Positions 49,159 to 61,756 of a DNA stretch of 64,000 bases are shown here, one piece after another. How positions within the stretch are numbered: position 1 is the stretch's first letter; each line of letters starts with the position of its first letter. The stretch lies in contig MU271162.1 in NCBI GenBank assembly GCA_021432605.1, positions 9,721 through 73,720 on the forward strand, in the 5' to 3' direction. The translations under genes were made by a program, and so were the position numbers. The DNA is from Coniochaeta sp. PMI_546 (lineage: Eukaryota; Ascomycota; Sordariomycetes; Coniochaetales; Coniochaetaceae). The notes below the pieces were generated by a model. The model was not told the DNA's origin and ran no database searches. It saw nothing but the letters and a program-made list of their open reading frames with translations.

Positions 49159-51810
49159 CCGGAGAGTTCGGACGGAGACGTCGAAGGGGTAGCTAAAGGA
49201 GGCCGAGGCGAAGAAGAAGCGATTGATCCGGGAAGCCTAGAGAGCGGCGTTCAGGAAAACGTTCTACGATTCTAATTAGGATAGCGGAGGGAAAACGCTA
49301 TGGAATATCACGAAATAGGTACGATTCCGGAGCTATAAACCGCCGACCCCGGCCTTTATCCCAATACTAGAGAGGGAACAAGGCGGAACGAAAATAGAAA
49401 CCTTTGACGAGAAAGTAGAAGTCCTTAATCGGAAGTTCTACCCGGAGTCGGAAACAGATCTCTCCGATATCGGGGAAGACCCGGCTATAACCTATTCCCA
49501 AAGTAAGAGGTTATCGGTCCGGTAAGATATCGACGAGGCGGATATCGCGTAGGCCTTAAGGAAAACCAAGCCGTAGAGAGCCCTTAGACCAGACGGGATC
49601 CCGAACGGGCTACTAAAGGCCCTAGGGAAGCCGTTCCGAAAGCGACTCGTAAGTATAACAAACGCGAATCTTAAACTGGGATACTACCCAAAGAGGTTTA
49701 GGGAGGCGAAGACCGTCGTTCTCCCGAAGGACAAAGACCGGATAAACGTAACGGGGTCGTAGCGACCTATCGCGTTTCTAAATACGATAGGGAAAATGAT
49801 CGAGACGATAGTCGCCAGACGTATAGTAGACGAAGCGGAAGAATAAAGACTTCTACCCGACGAACAAATAGGGAATAGGCGAGGTCGGTTATACGAAATA
49901 GCTTTCTAAAAGATAATAGATCTCGTCTATACGGTCTAGGACGAGAACGGTACGGTCTCGCTCTTAGCCTTAGACGTTTCCGGGGCGTTCGACAAGGTAA
50001 ATTACCGGCGACTTCTAAACGTCTTACGTAAGAAAGGCTTCCTAAGATAAGTCGAGACGTAGATAGAAAGCTTCCTAGTAAAAAGGACGATAATATTCCG
50101 ATTCGACGATACCGAATTTAGGCCAATCAGAGTTCGGGGCGGAGTCTTATAAAAGTTATTACTATCCCCTTTTCTTTTTACTTTCTATTCGGTAGTATTA
50201 TACGAAAGCTTTTAAATATATATCGGAATAGAGTCCGGGGGTTTCGCCGACGATATTATTTTGATTTCGTATAGACGGAATAAAGAAACCGTAACGAAAT
50301 AGTTCCGGGAAATATACGTAACGTATACGAGATAGGTAAAGAAGTTTGGGATAAAGTTCGACCTTTCAAAATACTAGCTTATCTACTTTACGAAAACGTA
50401 AAAGCTAATCGAAGACGAGTTATTCTTAAACGACCAAATAATAAAATCAAGACGAAAGGCTAAAGTCTTCGGAACGATATTAGATTAGAGGCTAAAAGGT
50501 AACGTATACTTATAATTCTTCCGAATAAAAATAAAAACCTAGAAACTAGCAATCGAGAAAGCTATGGCTTCGACCTAGGGCCCGAGCCTATTAAAGGCGA
50601 GAATAATATATACGGCGGTAATACGTTCCGTAATCGGATACGTATCGGTAATATAGTATTCCGTTACCGGAACGAAAAGACCGTCCTTATTATTATATAA
50701 AGACTTGTATAAGTTATAAAGAATATATTTAAAGTCGGTTATAAAGACGTATAACGTTACGAGGACGGCGGTATTCGAGACGGAAACGTTCGTCCCCCTA
50801 ATCGATTTTTAACTAAACTCGAAGCTATATTCTTTCGTTATTAAATACGAAACAAGCGGGCGGGCCGAGGGTTTAAGAAATAGATATAATAAGGCGAGAA
50901 ACTTGTTTGCTAGAACGAAGAGGGCCCGGTAAGGTAGGGGAAGTAGGGTATATACGGCCCGATTTCTAACCAAATACGAGAAGAAGGCGGCCGAGGCGTT
51001 AGAATAGTACCCGGAAGGCCTTTAATATAAGGAGAGGAGAATCTTCGAGTCCTAGAAGGAGAGATAGGGATTCGAAAGGCGAACGAAAAGGGTAAAGACT
51101 TATTATAACGTCGGGGAGAACGCGGAAAGAAAACTTACCGAAGATACGTTACGTTTATACGATAGCCTAACGAAGGCGGAAAGCGTATTACTAATCTAAA
51201 TACGAACGGGTTATATAAACCTAAACGTATTTTTCTTCGAAAAACGCGTCCCGGGGGTTAACCCCGAATACGAATACGGGTAAGCGTAAGAAATAGTTAA
51301 ATATATCGTAACGTTCTACCTTAGATAGAAAAACGAAAGACTCTAGCTAAAGGAACGGTTAGGTTACGATAACGTAACGAGAATATTAGAAGGGAAAGAC
51401 GTCGCCTGGTTCGTCAAATAGTTCCTAGGTCTAGGGAAGATCTAATATTACGACCTTACTAGAAGGTTAATAGAAACTTAGGCCGAAGAAGGCTGAAAGA
51501 AATACGAAAGGTATACGACCGGGGAATAAAAGTATAAAGGCGGCGGATCGAAGACGGTCGGACTACGTAAGGTATTATATCGACGATAGTATAAATATAA
51601 TTTAAGTCGGCCCCGATCCCGGGTAAAGGACCGGGGCCGCGGGGACGTAAGGAGATAAGCGATACGAAAAAGATACGATATCGAAACGGGAAGGAAAAGA
51701 TAACGATACGGTTAACCGTTTCTATTAAAAATTTATAAAGTCGTAAAGAAATCTAACCGAAGGAGAACCGATATTAGAACGAACCTAATCTAATTACTAT
51801 ACGAAATCAC
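49159..51810 (+). pseudogene. LINE-7 ORF2: reverse transcriptase and C-terminal domain
   Basis: Open except for Gln/Trp-type stops. RT motifs in order: KTVVLPKDKD (about 49710), RPIAFLNTIGKMIE (about 49770), LALDVSGAFDKVNY (about 49965) and an intact F-A-D-D box at 50242-50253, followed by the thumb (KFGIKFDLSK, about 50350). The C-terminal region (NRYNKARNLFARTKRAR at about 50880 onward) resembles that of Tad-like LINEs. The endonuclease domain is absent through 5' truncation. The end near 51810 is estimated from where stops accumulate. Confidence 0.8.
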
Positions 51811-52075
51811 TTTGTCTTCTTAAAGGTAGGCTTCTTCGTAACGATACCGGCAAAAGCCGTTCCGATATCCCGCGATAAGCGATCGATACCGGTACGAACG
51901 ATACCGAAAATCGCTTTTAGACGAACGATAACGTTACGTTATCGAGAATTAGCGGTCGGAACGAAGTCGGGACGATAGGAACGGGATATAATCGACTTAC
52001 TAGATTATCGAACTAAATACGAATCGTTTCGGTATCGACGCGAACAAACCCGACTTCCTTACGAAGTTCAAAAAT

Positions 52076-52384
52076 TTGAACGACGAAATAATCGAATTCG
52101 GTACGAAATTAGGTAAGGTCGGCGCGAATAACGGTAATTTATACGGTATTTATTTCGGTAATCTTACGAAGCCGGGCGAGGTTATTACGTATAAAATCGG
52201 TAAACGTAATATTCGTCTCGATAACGGTACGAAATTAGGCGAAATCGTTACGAAAAACGGTAAGAACGGTAAGATCGCTTATAACCGGAACGGACGGCGA
52301 GACCGGAACGATAGAACTACGATTAAAAAAAAAAGACGGGCCGGTAATAAAAGTACGAATTATCTTATCGGAACGAATAACTAA
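52076..52384 (+). pseudogene. ORF3-like open frame in the LINE-7 3' region
   Basis: 102 open codons, same frame and repeats as 4336-4683: FGTKLGKVG, GNLTKPGEV and DNGTKLGEI cores, then NGKNGKIAYNRNG and a basic tail. It begins with TTG. In-frame sequence upstream to about 51990 continues the similarity (IIELNTNRFGIDANKPDF) past a TAG that is CAG in LINE-3. Codon-level agreement among copies supports coding, but no start codon or family is evident. Confidence 0.4.
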
Positions 52385-53885
52385 CGTATACGTAACGAGA
52401 TACGTATTATAAAACTAAAACCGTAATTAATACGGGGTCGGAACGAAGAACGGCGTAAACGGATCGATATACTTCTCGGTTATCCTAATCGTCTAGGTAA
52501 CGAAAGAAAACCGATTACGTAACGAAAAATAAGTCTTTATCGTTAAAGATCTACGAGGGTTAGATAAGGTCGGAACGAGGCCGGATAAAGAGAAGACTTA
52601 TTACGTTATATATAACGATTGAATTCTTTACTTTAATAAACGCGTAACGGTCGTAACGAGAAAAGGTCGAACCTAAAACGAATTAGTAGGAAGTCGAATA
52701 AAAACGTTCCGGGGACGCGCCGACGTATTAAAGTCCTAAATATATTCGAAACCGATTTTGATATAAGGTAAGTAGGGGCCGTTAAGACGTCGGGTCGAAC
52801 CCGATACGGGAAATATTAAAGGAAGGGAAATCAATACGTTATTACGGCGATATCGAATCGCAAACTTATTAATAGAAGTTATATAGAGAATTATAATTTT
52901 AAAATAAAACGAATACGATTTCTAATAAAGTCGGGATAATAAAGGTACGAAGGTAGAAAACTATTAAGAAAGAAGAAATCAATAGGTTATCGAGACGAGG
53001 TCGAGACGGTTATAATAGGCCCCGGTAAAAACCAAGATAGAAGGCGTAGGTAAGGTAATCGGTAAGGCCGGCCTACGATTTAACCGGAAATCCGGGCGAT
53101 AACGAGCCGAAACTATAGACCGAAACTATATAACGTAACCTTAGAAATTACGTAACGAAAGCGCGTAAAAAGGTAAACAAATTACGTATTAAATTAAAAC
53201 GCGGAATTAGGAAAGTACGGATATTTAACTTATAAACGCGCGTAGGGCTTAGAATTACGTAAAAACGTAAAGAAAGGAAGGTATACGTACGAATAAAATT
53301 GGTTAGTAAAGAAAAAAAGAAAGAAAGAATTATAAGGGCTTAAGCCTAATAACCAAGTAAGTATAAGCCGCCCGAGGAAGGTACGTACCTTAGCGCGATC
53401 TAGCGTACTTATTAACGCGAGGAAAGAACGAAAAAAACGCGAAAGAAGGAAATCGGTAAGAGGCCGAAACGATAGGAGGGAAACCGGTACGAGGCCGGAA
53501 CGAGAATAAGAAATCGGCGCGAGGCCGATACGACGAATACCAGACGGAATACTTCCCTTCAAAACTAGGCGTATTCGAGCCGACGCCGACCAAAAGTCGA
53601 CCCGGTATAAGAAAGGACGGCGGAAAGATAGGGAAACAGGGCGACGTCGTTACGAGGGGGAATATAAGAGGCGAGGTAAGGGAGAATATTATGCGAAAGC
53701 GAGACGAGGGGAGAACGGCGCCGAAATAGAGACTGCCGAACGTCCCCGGGAAATAGCCGAACCGGGGGCGGGGCGAGGCCGAAAGACCTAATTCCTTACC
53801 TACCGCAAATCGGGGGAAGATCCCGAATCAGGTATTCGACGATAATAAGTCAGATTCGGGTAGGTACTAGAGGTTTTTACCCGAC

Positions 53886-53905
53886 TCGAAACGGTTTCGT
53901 TTCGA
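53886..53905 (+). other. LINE 3'-end hairpin (LINE-7 copy)
   Basis: TCGAAACG / CGTTTCGA arms with GTTT loop, about 60 nt before the tail, as in LINE-3. Confidence 0.5.
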
Positions 53906-53993
53906 ATACGGTTTCCTTTCGGAACGAACGAGGATATATAATATGGTCTTAGCTACCGTTAACTAGTAATAACAATAATATATTATTAATTTA

Positions 53994-54344
53994 AAAAAAC
54001 TACCGTTAGAATCTTATTATTAAAATAGAATAGGTATAAGTAATATCGGAATTCCAAACGGACTTCGAAAACCTTACCGTTCGCTTATTAGTTAAGGTAA
54101 TTGAATATCTCTTTTATACCTAATAAAATAAGATACGGGGTATTATAGAAATATTTTCCTATAACGTAAGAATATAGTTAAACTAACGGTTCTAAACGGT
54201 TAACGACTTATTAATATAAATTAACGAGGTACCGTTTATCGTAAACGTAAGATAGATATAATCGTCGGTATTAACGACTTTTTCTAACAAACCTCCCGTA
54301 CCGGTTCCGACCTTTCTTAACCCGGTCGTCTATACGCCGTATCG
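53994..54344. other. Unassigned 350 bp between LINE-7 and repeat R1b
   Basis: AT-rich, RIPed. On the minus strand there are short protein-like stretches (VNTDDYIYLTFTINGTSL near 54260; RTVRFSKSVWNSDITYTYSI near 54050) reminiscent of a retropepsin, which would suit the upstream end of Gy-gamma. The match is too weak to assign. Confidence 0.3.
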
Positions 54345-54492
54345 TATTCTAATACGTAAGGTTTAATAAAGACTATTATTAGTTAAAGAAGAAGAAGAAG
54401 AAAAGGAATCCCTTACGGTTTAAGGGCGGAAAATAAACTTATAAATAACGTACCTACGGGGGATTAGTTAATCCGCCCCGCGGCCGAAGATT
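54345..54492 (-). repeat. 148-bp repeat R1, copy b (inverted)
   Basis: Reverse complement aligns with 48974-49121 over the whole length; homology ends sharply on both sides. Less mutated than copy a. Confidence 0.6.
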
Positions 54493-54863
54493 CGGTAAGC
54501 GACCGTACGTATAACGTACGTATGGTATATGTACGAGAATTTATAAAACAAGGCTTTAGCCTTATTAGACCCTTTAAGTACTAACTTATTATATAATTTA
54601 TTCTAATTTATAAAGCCTTATATTTTATAAACTAATTCTTAAAAAGAAAAAAGGAAAGGAATTCTAAAATCGGGGTATCTAAAATTCCCTTTTAAGCTAA
54701 TTAAAAATAAGGTTTAGAATCGTATACGAATTAAATACGTTTTAATACCGAAACGGCTTAGGCTTAGCGACGCCGTCTATAAAGGTCTTACCCCCGTTTT
54801 ATAAACCTCGTTATATTTACCGTAAGGTTTATATTTTTTTAATATAATTCCCTAATATATTTT
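54493..54863. other. Unassigned 370 bp before Gy-beta-2
   Basis: AT-rich sequence with a short symmetric stretch around GTACGTATAACGTACGTA (about 54503-54522). No gene, LTR border or similarity to other parts of the window was found. Confidence 0.35.
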
Positions 54864-54868
54864 ATAAC

Positions 54869-55297
54869 TGTTACGAACCGTACTTATTAAGCTAACGGGA
54901 CGCGGAACGGAATAACTATTACGGGGTAACGGCTGTCCAATTATAAAAGGATTACTAGGTAACTAGATATATAGAATAATAAGCTACTATAGAGGATTAC
55001 TTAGATTACGGTAAGCTAACTCGCCCTAGATTACCAACTATAGCGAAAAGGATTATTACGAGAAGAGTATTTACGAAAGAGTATTTTATATTTAAATAAT
55101 CCTTATTACTAAATAGTTACGAGTTGTTTTTATAATAATTAATATATAATTCTTTACGTTTAATTACCTACCCCTTTTTAAAATAATAGTTTACCTTTTA
55201 GCTAGATACGATCTTATTATAACTTATTATACGTACTTAATTAATTATTAATAGACTTTAAATATCGGTTAATATTTAAGAGTATTAATTCGTTATA
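54869..55297 (+). repeat. 5' LTR of Gy-beta-2 (429 bp)
   Basis: TGTTACGAACC to CGTTATA; a third copy of this LTR is at 8306-8736. Confidence 0.93.
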
Positions 55298-55439
55298 CGT
55301 TAATCGTTCCTATTCAATTTAGTTATTTACGTATTACTAAATAATATTTTATAAATAATAATATCGGTAATACCGAAAGTAAGCAATTCGAACTTATAAG
55401 CTTAAGCTATACCTTAAGGAATCTCGCCTCAAATTATAA

Positions 55440-57640
55440 CGAATAAGATCGTTTAGTTTCGAACTATACTTAAATAACTTTAAAAGTAATAAGTTAAGGG
55501 AAGAGGTAACCGTTTTAAGGTATCCCCGCCTTAAGCTTACGATAAGAATCTAAAAACCTTTTAAGGTTTCCTTACCTAATCTAAGGCCTATTTCCGTTAT
55601 AATATATACGACTTTCCGGATAAGGAACGTAAGGTTCTTTACGTTACCTATTTCTTAAAAAACGATATATTTAGTTAGTTTAAACTAACCTTACGGGATT
55701 ATTCTAAGAACGGAAAGTCGGACCGTAACTATAAGACTAATAAGATCTTCGGATCTTTTTTAAACTTCGCCGATATCCTAAAGAAAACTTTCGGTACCCT
55801 AAACGAAGAAAGGATAATTAAACGTAAGTTATAAACCTTCCAATAAAAAAGGTTAGTTTCGAATTACGTTTCGTAATTTAAATAAATCTCCTTTAGGTTA
55901 AAATAAGAAGATAAACCTTTTATAACGTAGTTCTATCAAAAATTTAAAGAAGACGTTAAAAACGAACTAGTTAAAAAAGATCGATTAGACGAATTATTTA
56001 TTTACGTCGAAATAGCCGTAAAAATCGATAATCGTTTATATAAACGATATATAGAAAGGAAAAGAATTATAAAGATTCTCTAATAGTTAACTAAAAAAGT
56101 TTAAACTAATATTTTAAAAAAGATCTAAAATTATAATATTTCTTACGGATAACGAAATAGACTAATAACGTTCGATATTATTTAACGATATAAAAAAAAA
56201 TAAAAAAGATATAAAATATTTCAATTATTAAAAAAAAAGATATTTCGTTCGAAAATATTAAGAATCCCGAAAACTAAAAAAAGGAATTATAAACCGGTAA
56301 ATTAATACTATCGGCCGAAACGGTTACGAAATTATAAACCCCGTATTAACCGTTATTAAGACCGAAATCCGATAGATTATAACCGGACGAGTTAACTTCG
56401 TCGGGATTATTTAATAAAAATCGTACGACGATACGATATCTAAAAAGGAAACTTTATAAGACGATAACGATAATACGTTAGCCGAATATCAAATAAACGC
56501 GATAGAAATCGAACTTAAAGAAACTATCGCGAAAACTTACGAAAATTAACGAAAAGTTATATTACGGATTTTAAAAAAGGAATATTTTTTTCTCGAAAAA
56601 GAAATAATTCTTAAAACGGAAAAAAGGGATTACGATTAAACCTTAACGTTCTTAAAAAATCTAATATATATTCGTTATTAACCCGCGATTCGGGATAACG
56701 TAATAATTATCTACGGTAAAGCCGTTAAAAATTCTAAGATCGGGATATTCCCGGAAGATTAGAAATAAACGGAAGACCGAAATAACGATTATTACGATAT
56801 AAGCCTAGACGGAAAGTATTACTATTTGATCTATTAGGCGTCGTATATCTACGACGAGTATTTCGAATATTTAATACCTAAAGTTAAGAATAACTTTTTT
56901 CCGCGACGATAAAAAGACGATATTATCTATAACCTTTACCGTTAAAAAGAGTTAAGGTTATAAAGAATAGTCGGAAGATATATTTATTATAAGGCGGCTA
57001 TATTAATTAGGGATCCCAAATACCTTAAAACGTACGAAGAAAAGATATTTTAAAATTATAAAGAACCCAAATACAAATAATACTAGGCTAGTAAAATATC
57101 GTAATAATACGAATATATAATAGATAAAAAGCGAAAGGAAAAAAGGTTTTTCGTTACCCTATTACTAAAACGGAAACGTTAGATCCCCGTTAGAAAAAGA
57201 ATAATGATTTAAATAAGACTTAACGGGTAAACGTACGAACGGTAATTTACGTCGTAAAATTAAGCCGGAACGATATAAAGATTCGAAGAACTTTTTAAAG
57301 AATAGATATCGAGATTACTAAAAGTATAATAGTTAAAGATTATTAATAAGTTATTAGACGAACTATCTTTAAGACGGGAAGAACCGGTTACGATATTAAT
57401 AACCGACTAAGAGTTCATTAAAATCTTGGAAAGATATAAAAAGAATAATAACCTTATATAATATATCGGTTAGGTATTAAGAAATAATCGACAAATACGA
57501 GAATAACGAAGAGAAAAAACCTTTTAAAAGAATAAACTATTTAACTTAGGAAACTACGAATATAATATCAAAGACTTAGAAAGGGCTTAATAAGAGTTTA
57601 CTAAATAGTAACGATAAAAGTTAAAAAACGAGAAGGACCG
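55440..57640 (+). pseudogene. Gy-beta-2 gag with long extension
   Basis: The start is not certain. The capsid-like region is readable at about 55760-56060 (NFADILKKTFG, then VEIAVKIDNRLYKRYIERK). A CCHC knuckle, with Cys/His changed to Tyr, is at about 56215-56265. An unrecognised region of about 450 codons follows to about 57620, with a (D/N)-Y-Y-D-I-S-L-D-G-K-Y-Y-Y stretch near 56795. The frame at 57543-57660 (NLGNYEYNIKDLERA) corresponds to the end of the Gy-alpha gag. Confidence 0.7.
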
Positions 57641-57666
57641 CTTATAAAAGGACTATAGCCGGGTCC
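57623..57666 (+). promoter_or_regulatory. -1 frameshift signal (Gy-beta-2)
   Basis: A AAA AAC at 57623-57629, in register with gag (codons tta aaa aac); spacer of 5 nt; GGACC (57635-57639) can pair with GGTCC (57662-57666). The protease codons downstream are in the -1 frame. The stem is weaker than in Gy-alpha and has a different sequence. Confidence 0.6.
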
Positions 57667-60600
57667 AACTAACAAGTCCCTAACGATTATTAAAAAGCCA
57701 AATAATAATAATTATTTGATAATAATAATTGTATTAGGGAGTTACCCGTTTTATACGATAATCGATAGTAGAACGTAAGGGAGTTTTATCTCGGAAAGGA
57801 TTATCTAAAAGCTCGATTTACAAACGTAATTATTAGAATACTTCTATATACTTAATAACTTTGAAAGAGAACGAGTTATATATAATAACGGATAAGTACG
57901 AAAGGAAACCCGGCTTACTAAGATAACCTATTTTAATTAGACGAAGACGATCTCGTTAAACGTTATTCGTATTACGGAATATAAGTTGATATTAGGTATT
58001 ACGTAGCTTAAAGAATAGAACTTACGTATCGATTAGGATACTAACTAATTATATTAAGATAACCGGATATAGGATTCCGAACGATAACGAGGTAATTATA
58101 AAAAAAGAAATCCGACTTTTTAGAAGTATTCGGAAGAAGTATTTATAAGTACGATAAGATCGATCTAAAAGAAAGCTATATACGTTATAGAATTAAGAAT
58201 ACCGGAAAAATACCGGAAATATTAACGATTGTTCGAAGAATAATTAAGAGAAAAAACCTTATCTTAATATAACGAGTAGGATTACGAAATACCTTTCGAA
58301 AAAAGATAACAACCTAAATTTTACAAAATCTACCTTTTAAATAAGTTATAAAGGTAAGTATTTAAAGAGTATATCCGGGATATATTCTAAAAATAATATA
58401 TACGACTATTTACGTTACTAGTAAGATACCTTATCTTATTCGTTCTAAAGAAAAACGGAAAACTACGTTTATATATCGACTACCGGTATCTTAATAGTAT
58501 TACTATTAAGAACCGGTACCCTTTTCTATTAATTTCGGAAATTAAAGACCGATTATATAAAATAAAATGGTTTATTACGCTCGACTTACGAAGAATATAT
58601 AACCTTATTAAAATAAAAGAAAACGAAAAATAGAAAATAACGTTCCGAACGTAAAAAGGATATTTCGAATACTTCGTTATATTATTTAGGCTTACTAACG
58701 CCTTAGCTACCTTTTAGATTATAATCAACTACGTATTACGGGCGTTTATTAATATATTCGTAATAATCTATTTCGACGATATTCTTATTTATTTAAAGAC
58801 GTTTGAAGAATATAAAGAATACGTTTATTAGGTATTATAGAAGTTTTAAGACGTACGGTTACTAGTCGATCTGGAGAAATATAAGTTCTATATTAAGGAA
58901 ACGGACTTCTTAAAGTTTACGATCGAATTAGGAAAGATATATATATAAGAATCGAAAATCGTAATAATTAAGGATTAGTTACGACTTACGAACGTTAAAG
59001 AAGTTAGAAGCTTTTTAGGATTTACTAACTTTTACCGAAGGTTTCTAAAAGGGTATAGCCGGATAGCTATTCCCTTTACGGATTTAACGAAAGGAAATAA
59101 AGAATTCTAATAAAACCCGAAGATAGAAAAGGCGTTCTAGGAAATCAAAGAAGCGGTTAATAAACGATTAGTTACCGCGTTCTTAGACCCCGAAAAACTT
59201 TACGAAATCGAAACCGATATATCGGATTATATATTCGGAAGATAGATAGGATAACGAGATTCCGAAAAACGGTTATACTTTATAATATTCTTTTCGAAAA
59301 AGCTTAATAAACCGGAGCTTAATTATTAGATTTACGATAAGGAACTAATAACGATTATTAAGGCTTTTAAAGAATAGAAACCGTACTTTAGCGGAATAAT
59401 ATATCAAATAAAAATCTATACGGATTATAAAAATCTAACGTATTTTACGATTATAAAGGAACTTAACAAACGATAGATTAAATAGGTAGAATTCTTATCG
59501 GAATTTAACTTTCGGATTATTTACCGAAAAGGAAACGAAAACGGCCGAATAAATACGTTAAACCGAAAACCGGATTATAAACAAAACGAGTTATTAATCT
59601 ACCAAATAATCCTTAAAATCAATTCGAACGGAAACCTTAAACAAGTAAAACGGTAAATTAACGTCTTATTTACTATTTACCTTAATAGAAAATAGGAAAA
59701 CGAGATTAGAAATACTAATTAAACCTATTAACTAAATATAAAGAATAGAAAGATATTCGTATTAGAGTTTCTTTAAAAAGATTTGATTAAAAATTATTAC
59801 GCATACCTAATATATAAATATATAAGAATCGCGAAGATAATATAAAAGATCTAACGAACTTACGATTTTAACAAACTTAAGGAACGTATTACGGAAATCG
59901 TCGGCTAATATTAGGAATATAACCAAAATAAGATAATAAGGTATAAACCGTACGGAGAGTTAAAACTTCTACCGGTATTAAAAAAAGCTTGGGGATATAT
60001 CGCGTTTAATTATATCGTTAAGTTATTTCTATTAAAAGAACTAATAATAAAAGTACGATACGATAATATCTTCGTTATTATCGATAGACTAACTAAGTAT
60101 AAGTACTTTATACTATATATAGAAATTAATATAGCCGAAAACCTCGCGTATACGTTTTTAAAATACGTCGTTAATAATTACGGACTACCCGCTAAAATAG
60201 TCTCCGACCGAAGAATAACGTTTACTAATAATTTTTGGAAAGTATTTATAATAAGATTAGGAATAAAGTATTCCTTATTGACCGCCTATTATTTATAAAT
60301 AAACGGACAAACCGAAAAACTAAACTAAGTCTTAGAACAATATTTACGATATTATATAAACTACGAATAAGATAATTAGGTAGAACTCTTACCCTTAATA
60401 TAATTCGCGTATAATAACGCGAAATAAAATAATATCGGATACTTACCTTTCTTTATAAACTACGGTTTTGAATTAGAAATTGATTAGATACCTTACTAAT
60501 CTCGGGAAGTTTTTAAAGTTTTCGTAACGGTTAAAGAACTCTAAAAGTTATATAATAAGCTACGAAAAAACTTAGAATTCGTAAAAGAAATAATAGTAAG

Positions 60601-61020
60601 ATATTATAACGAAAGAAGGTTAAAAAGATTAACTTTTAAGAAAAAAGATAAGATTTACCTATTTAGGAAAAATATCAAAACCAAACGACTAAACGATAAG
60701 TTAGATTATAAAAAACTTAGACCTTTCGAAATTAAAAAAGTAGTATCAGATATTAATTATAAACTTCGCCTATTAGAAACAATAAAAATTCACCCGGTAT
60801 TTTACGTATTATTATTAGAACTAGTAATGGCTAATATTAAATTTTAAGAGTTAGTCGAAATAGAATTTATAGAACTAGAATACGAAGTTGAAATAATCTT
60901 CGATTCCCAAAAAAAGGGATACTAGATAAAATACTTGATTAAATAGAAAGATTATAATAACTCGGAAAATATATAAGAATTAGTTAGGAACCTAACGAAC
61001 TATTAGTAGTTACGTAAGTA
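57629..61020 (+). pseudogene. Gy-beta-2 pol: protease, RT, RNase H, integrase, chromodomain
   Basis: Protease active site I-I-D-S-(G to R) at 57758-57772. RT: KKNGKLR(L/Y)xxDYRYLN-like at about 58450, TLDLR at about 58580, Y-F-D-D-I-L-I-Y intact at about 58770. RNase H: KLYEIETDISDYIFG at about 59200 and YDKELITIIKAFKE at about 59335. Integrase is at about 59800-60750 and the chromodomain (YLIK-KDYNNSEN) at about 60884-61015. Stops are TAA/TAG. RT keeps its two catalytic aspartates, but stops elsewhere kill the ORF. Confidence 0.85.
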
Positions 61021-61029
61021 ATATTACTA

Positions 61030-61480
61030 ATAATACCCTAACCCGTTTCTAACGAACTATTACCAAAAACGACATTCTAATTAATTACGTTAAAAGTACC
61101 AAAAAACTATACGTTAATTATTACGTCGGACTCTTAACGATCTATTTCGTCTAGGTCGTTAAGATTTTACAAACCTTAGGAAACTATAAAGGCTTTTCGG
61201 GATACTAACGAACGTTTCTATTACCGAAAACGTTCGAAACGTAATAAAGATTTATCTAATTCTCGTTACGTTTAGAAAAGTCGTTCGCGATATTTACGAA
61301 AAAGACTTTTAACGTCGGATTCTTTTCGGTCTAAACGATAAGATTTTTAGATAATACGCGAAATTACTTTTATTAGTATATAACGAAGCTTTTTTTAAAC
61401 TATTAGATTTACGGGAAGAAACCGAAACCTTTAAACCGTCGTAAAATCGACTACGACGAATATATTTATTATATCGCGTT
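61030..61480 (-). pseudogene. Probable antisense ORF of Gy-beta-2
   Basis: In the same place as in Gy-alpha, on the opposite strand to pol. A frame with only TAA/TAG interruptions holds a charged helix-rich segment (ESDVKSLFRKYRERLF at about 61280-61325) and an acidic segment (LNDLDEID-ESDV at about 61120-61165) like IEELERVEKEEAEREV of Gy-alpha. The N-terminal part lies in another frame, so an indel is likely. Limits are approximate. Confidence 0.42.
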
Positions 61481-61756
61481 ATATCTTTGAATATTTTATA
61501 TTTTATCCTTCGAGAATAATAAAATAAATAAAGTATAATTTCGAAACCTAATTCGTCAATTATAACGGTTAGACGATAACGTTATTTAGTTTTCTTTGAC
61601 TTTTCCTTAAAGGATTTTGTTATACGACCGGATATTATATTAGTATTACGGGAAATAAAGAACGAAAAAAATTGGTAATTTATTTTAACGTAAACGTTAA
61701 CGTTATTTTGTAATTTATCTTAGCCTTCGGGACGAAAACCTAGAAAAGGGATATCG

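Larger units (their letters stand above)
49159..53978 (+). mobile_element. LINE-7: 4.8-kb LINE with intact layout from RT to tail
   Basis: Flanked by a perfect 15-bp duplication, tatattattaattta, at 49144-49158 and 53979-53993. It is 5'-truncated just after the endonuclease domain, so it starts in the linker before RT, and ends in an AACAATAA/TAA tail. It is relatively lightly mutated. About 2.2 kb lie between the end of ORF2 and the tail, which is long for a LINE. Confidence 0.92.

Noticed and set aside
53230-53593. Minus-strand open frames of 110 and 67 codons in the LINE-7 3' region, with counterparts at 5697-5906 and 25902-26123
   Set aside because: The plus strand here is purine-rich and poor in TTA/CTA/TCA, so the opposite strand lacks stops by composition. 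Two different minus frames are open at once, and the peptides are low-complexity S/F/R-rich.
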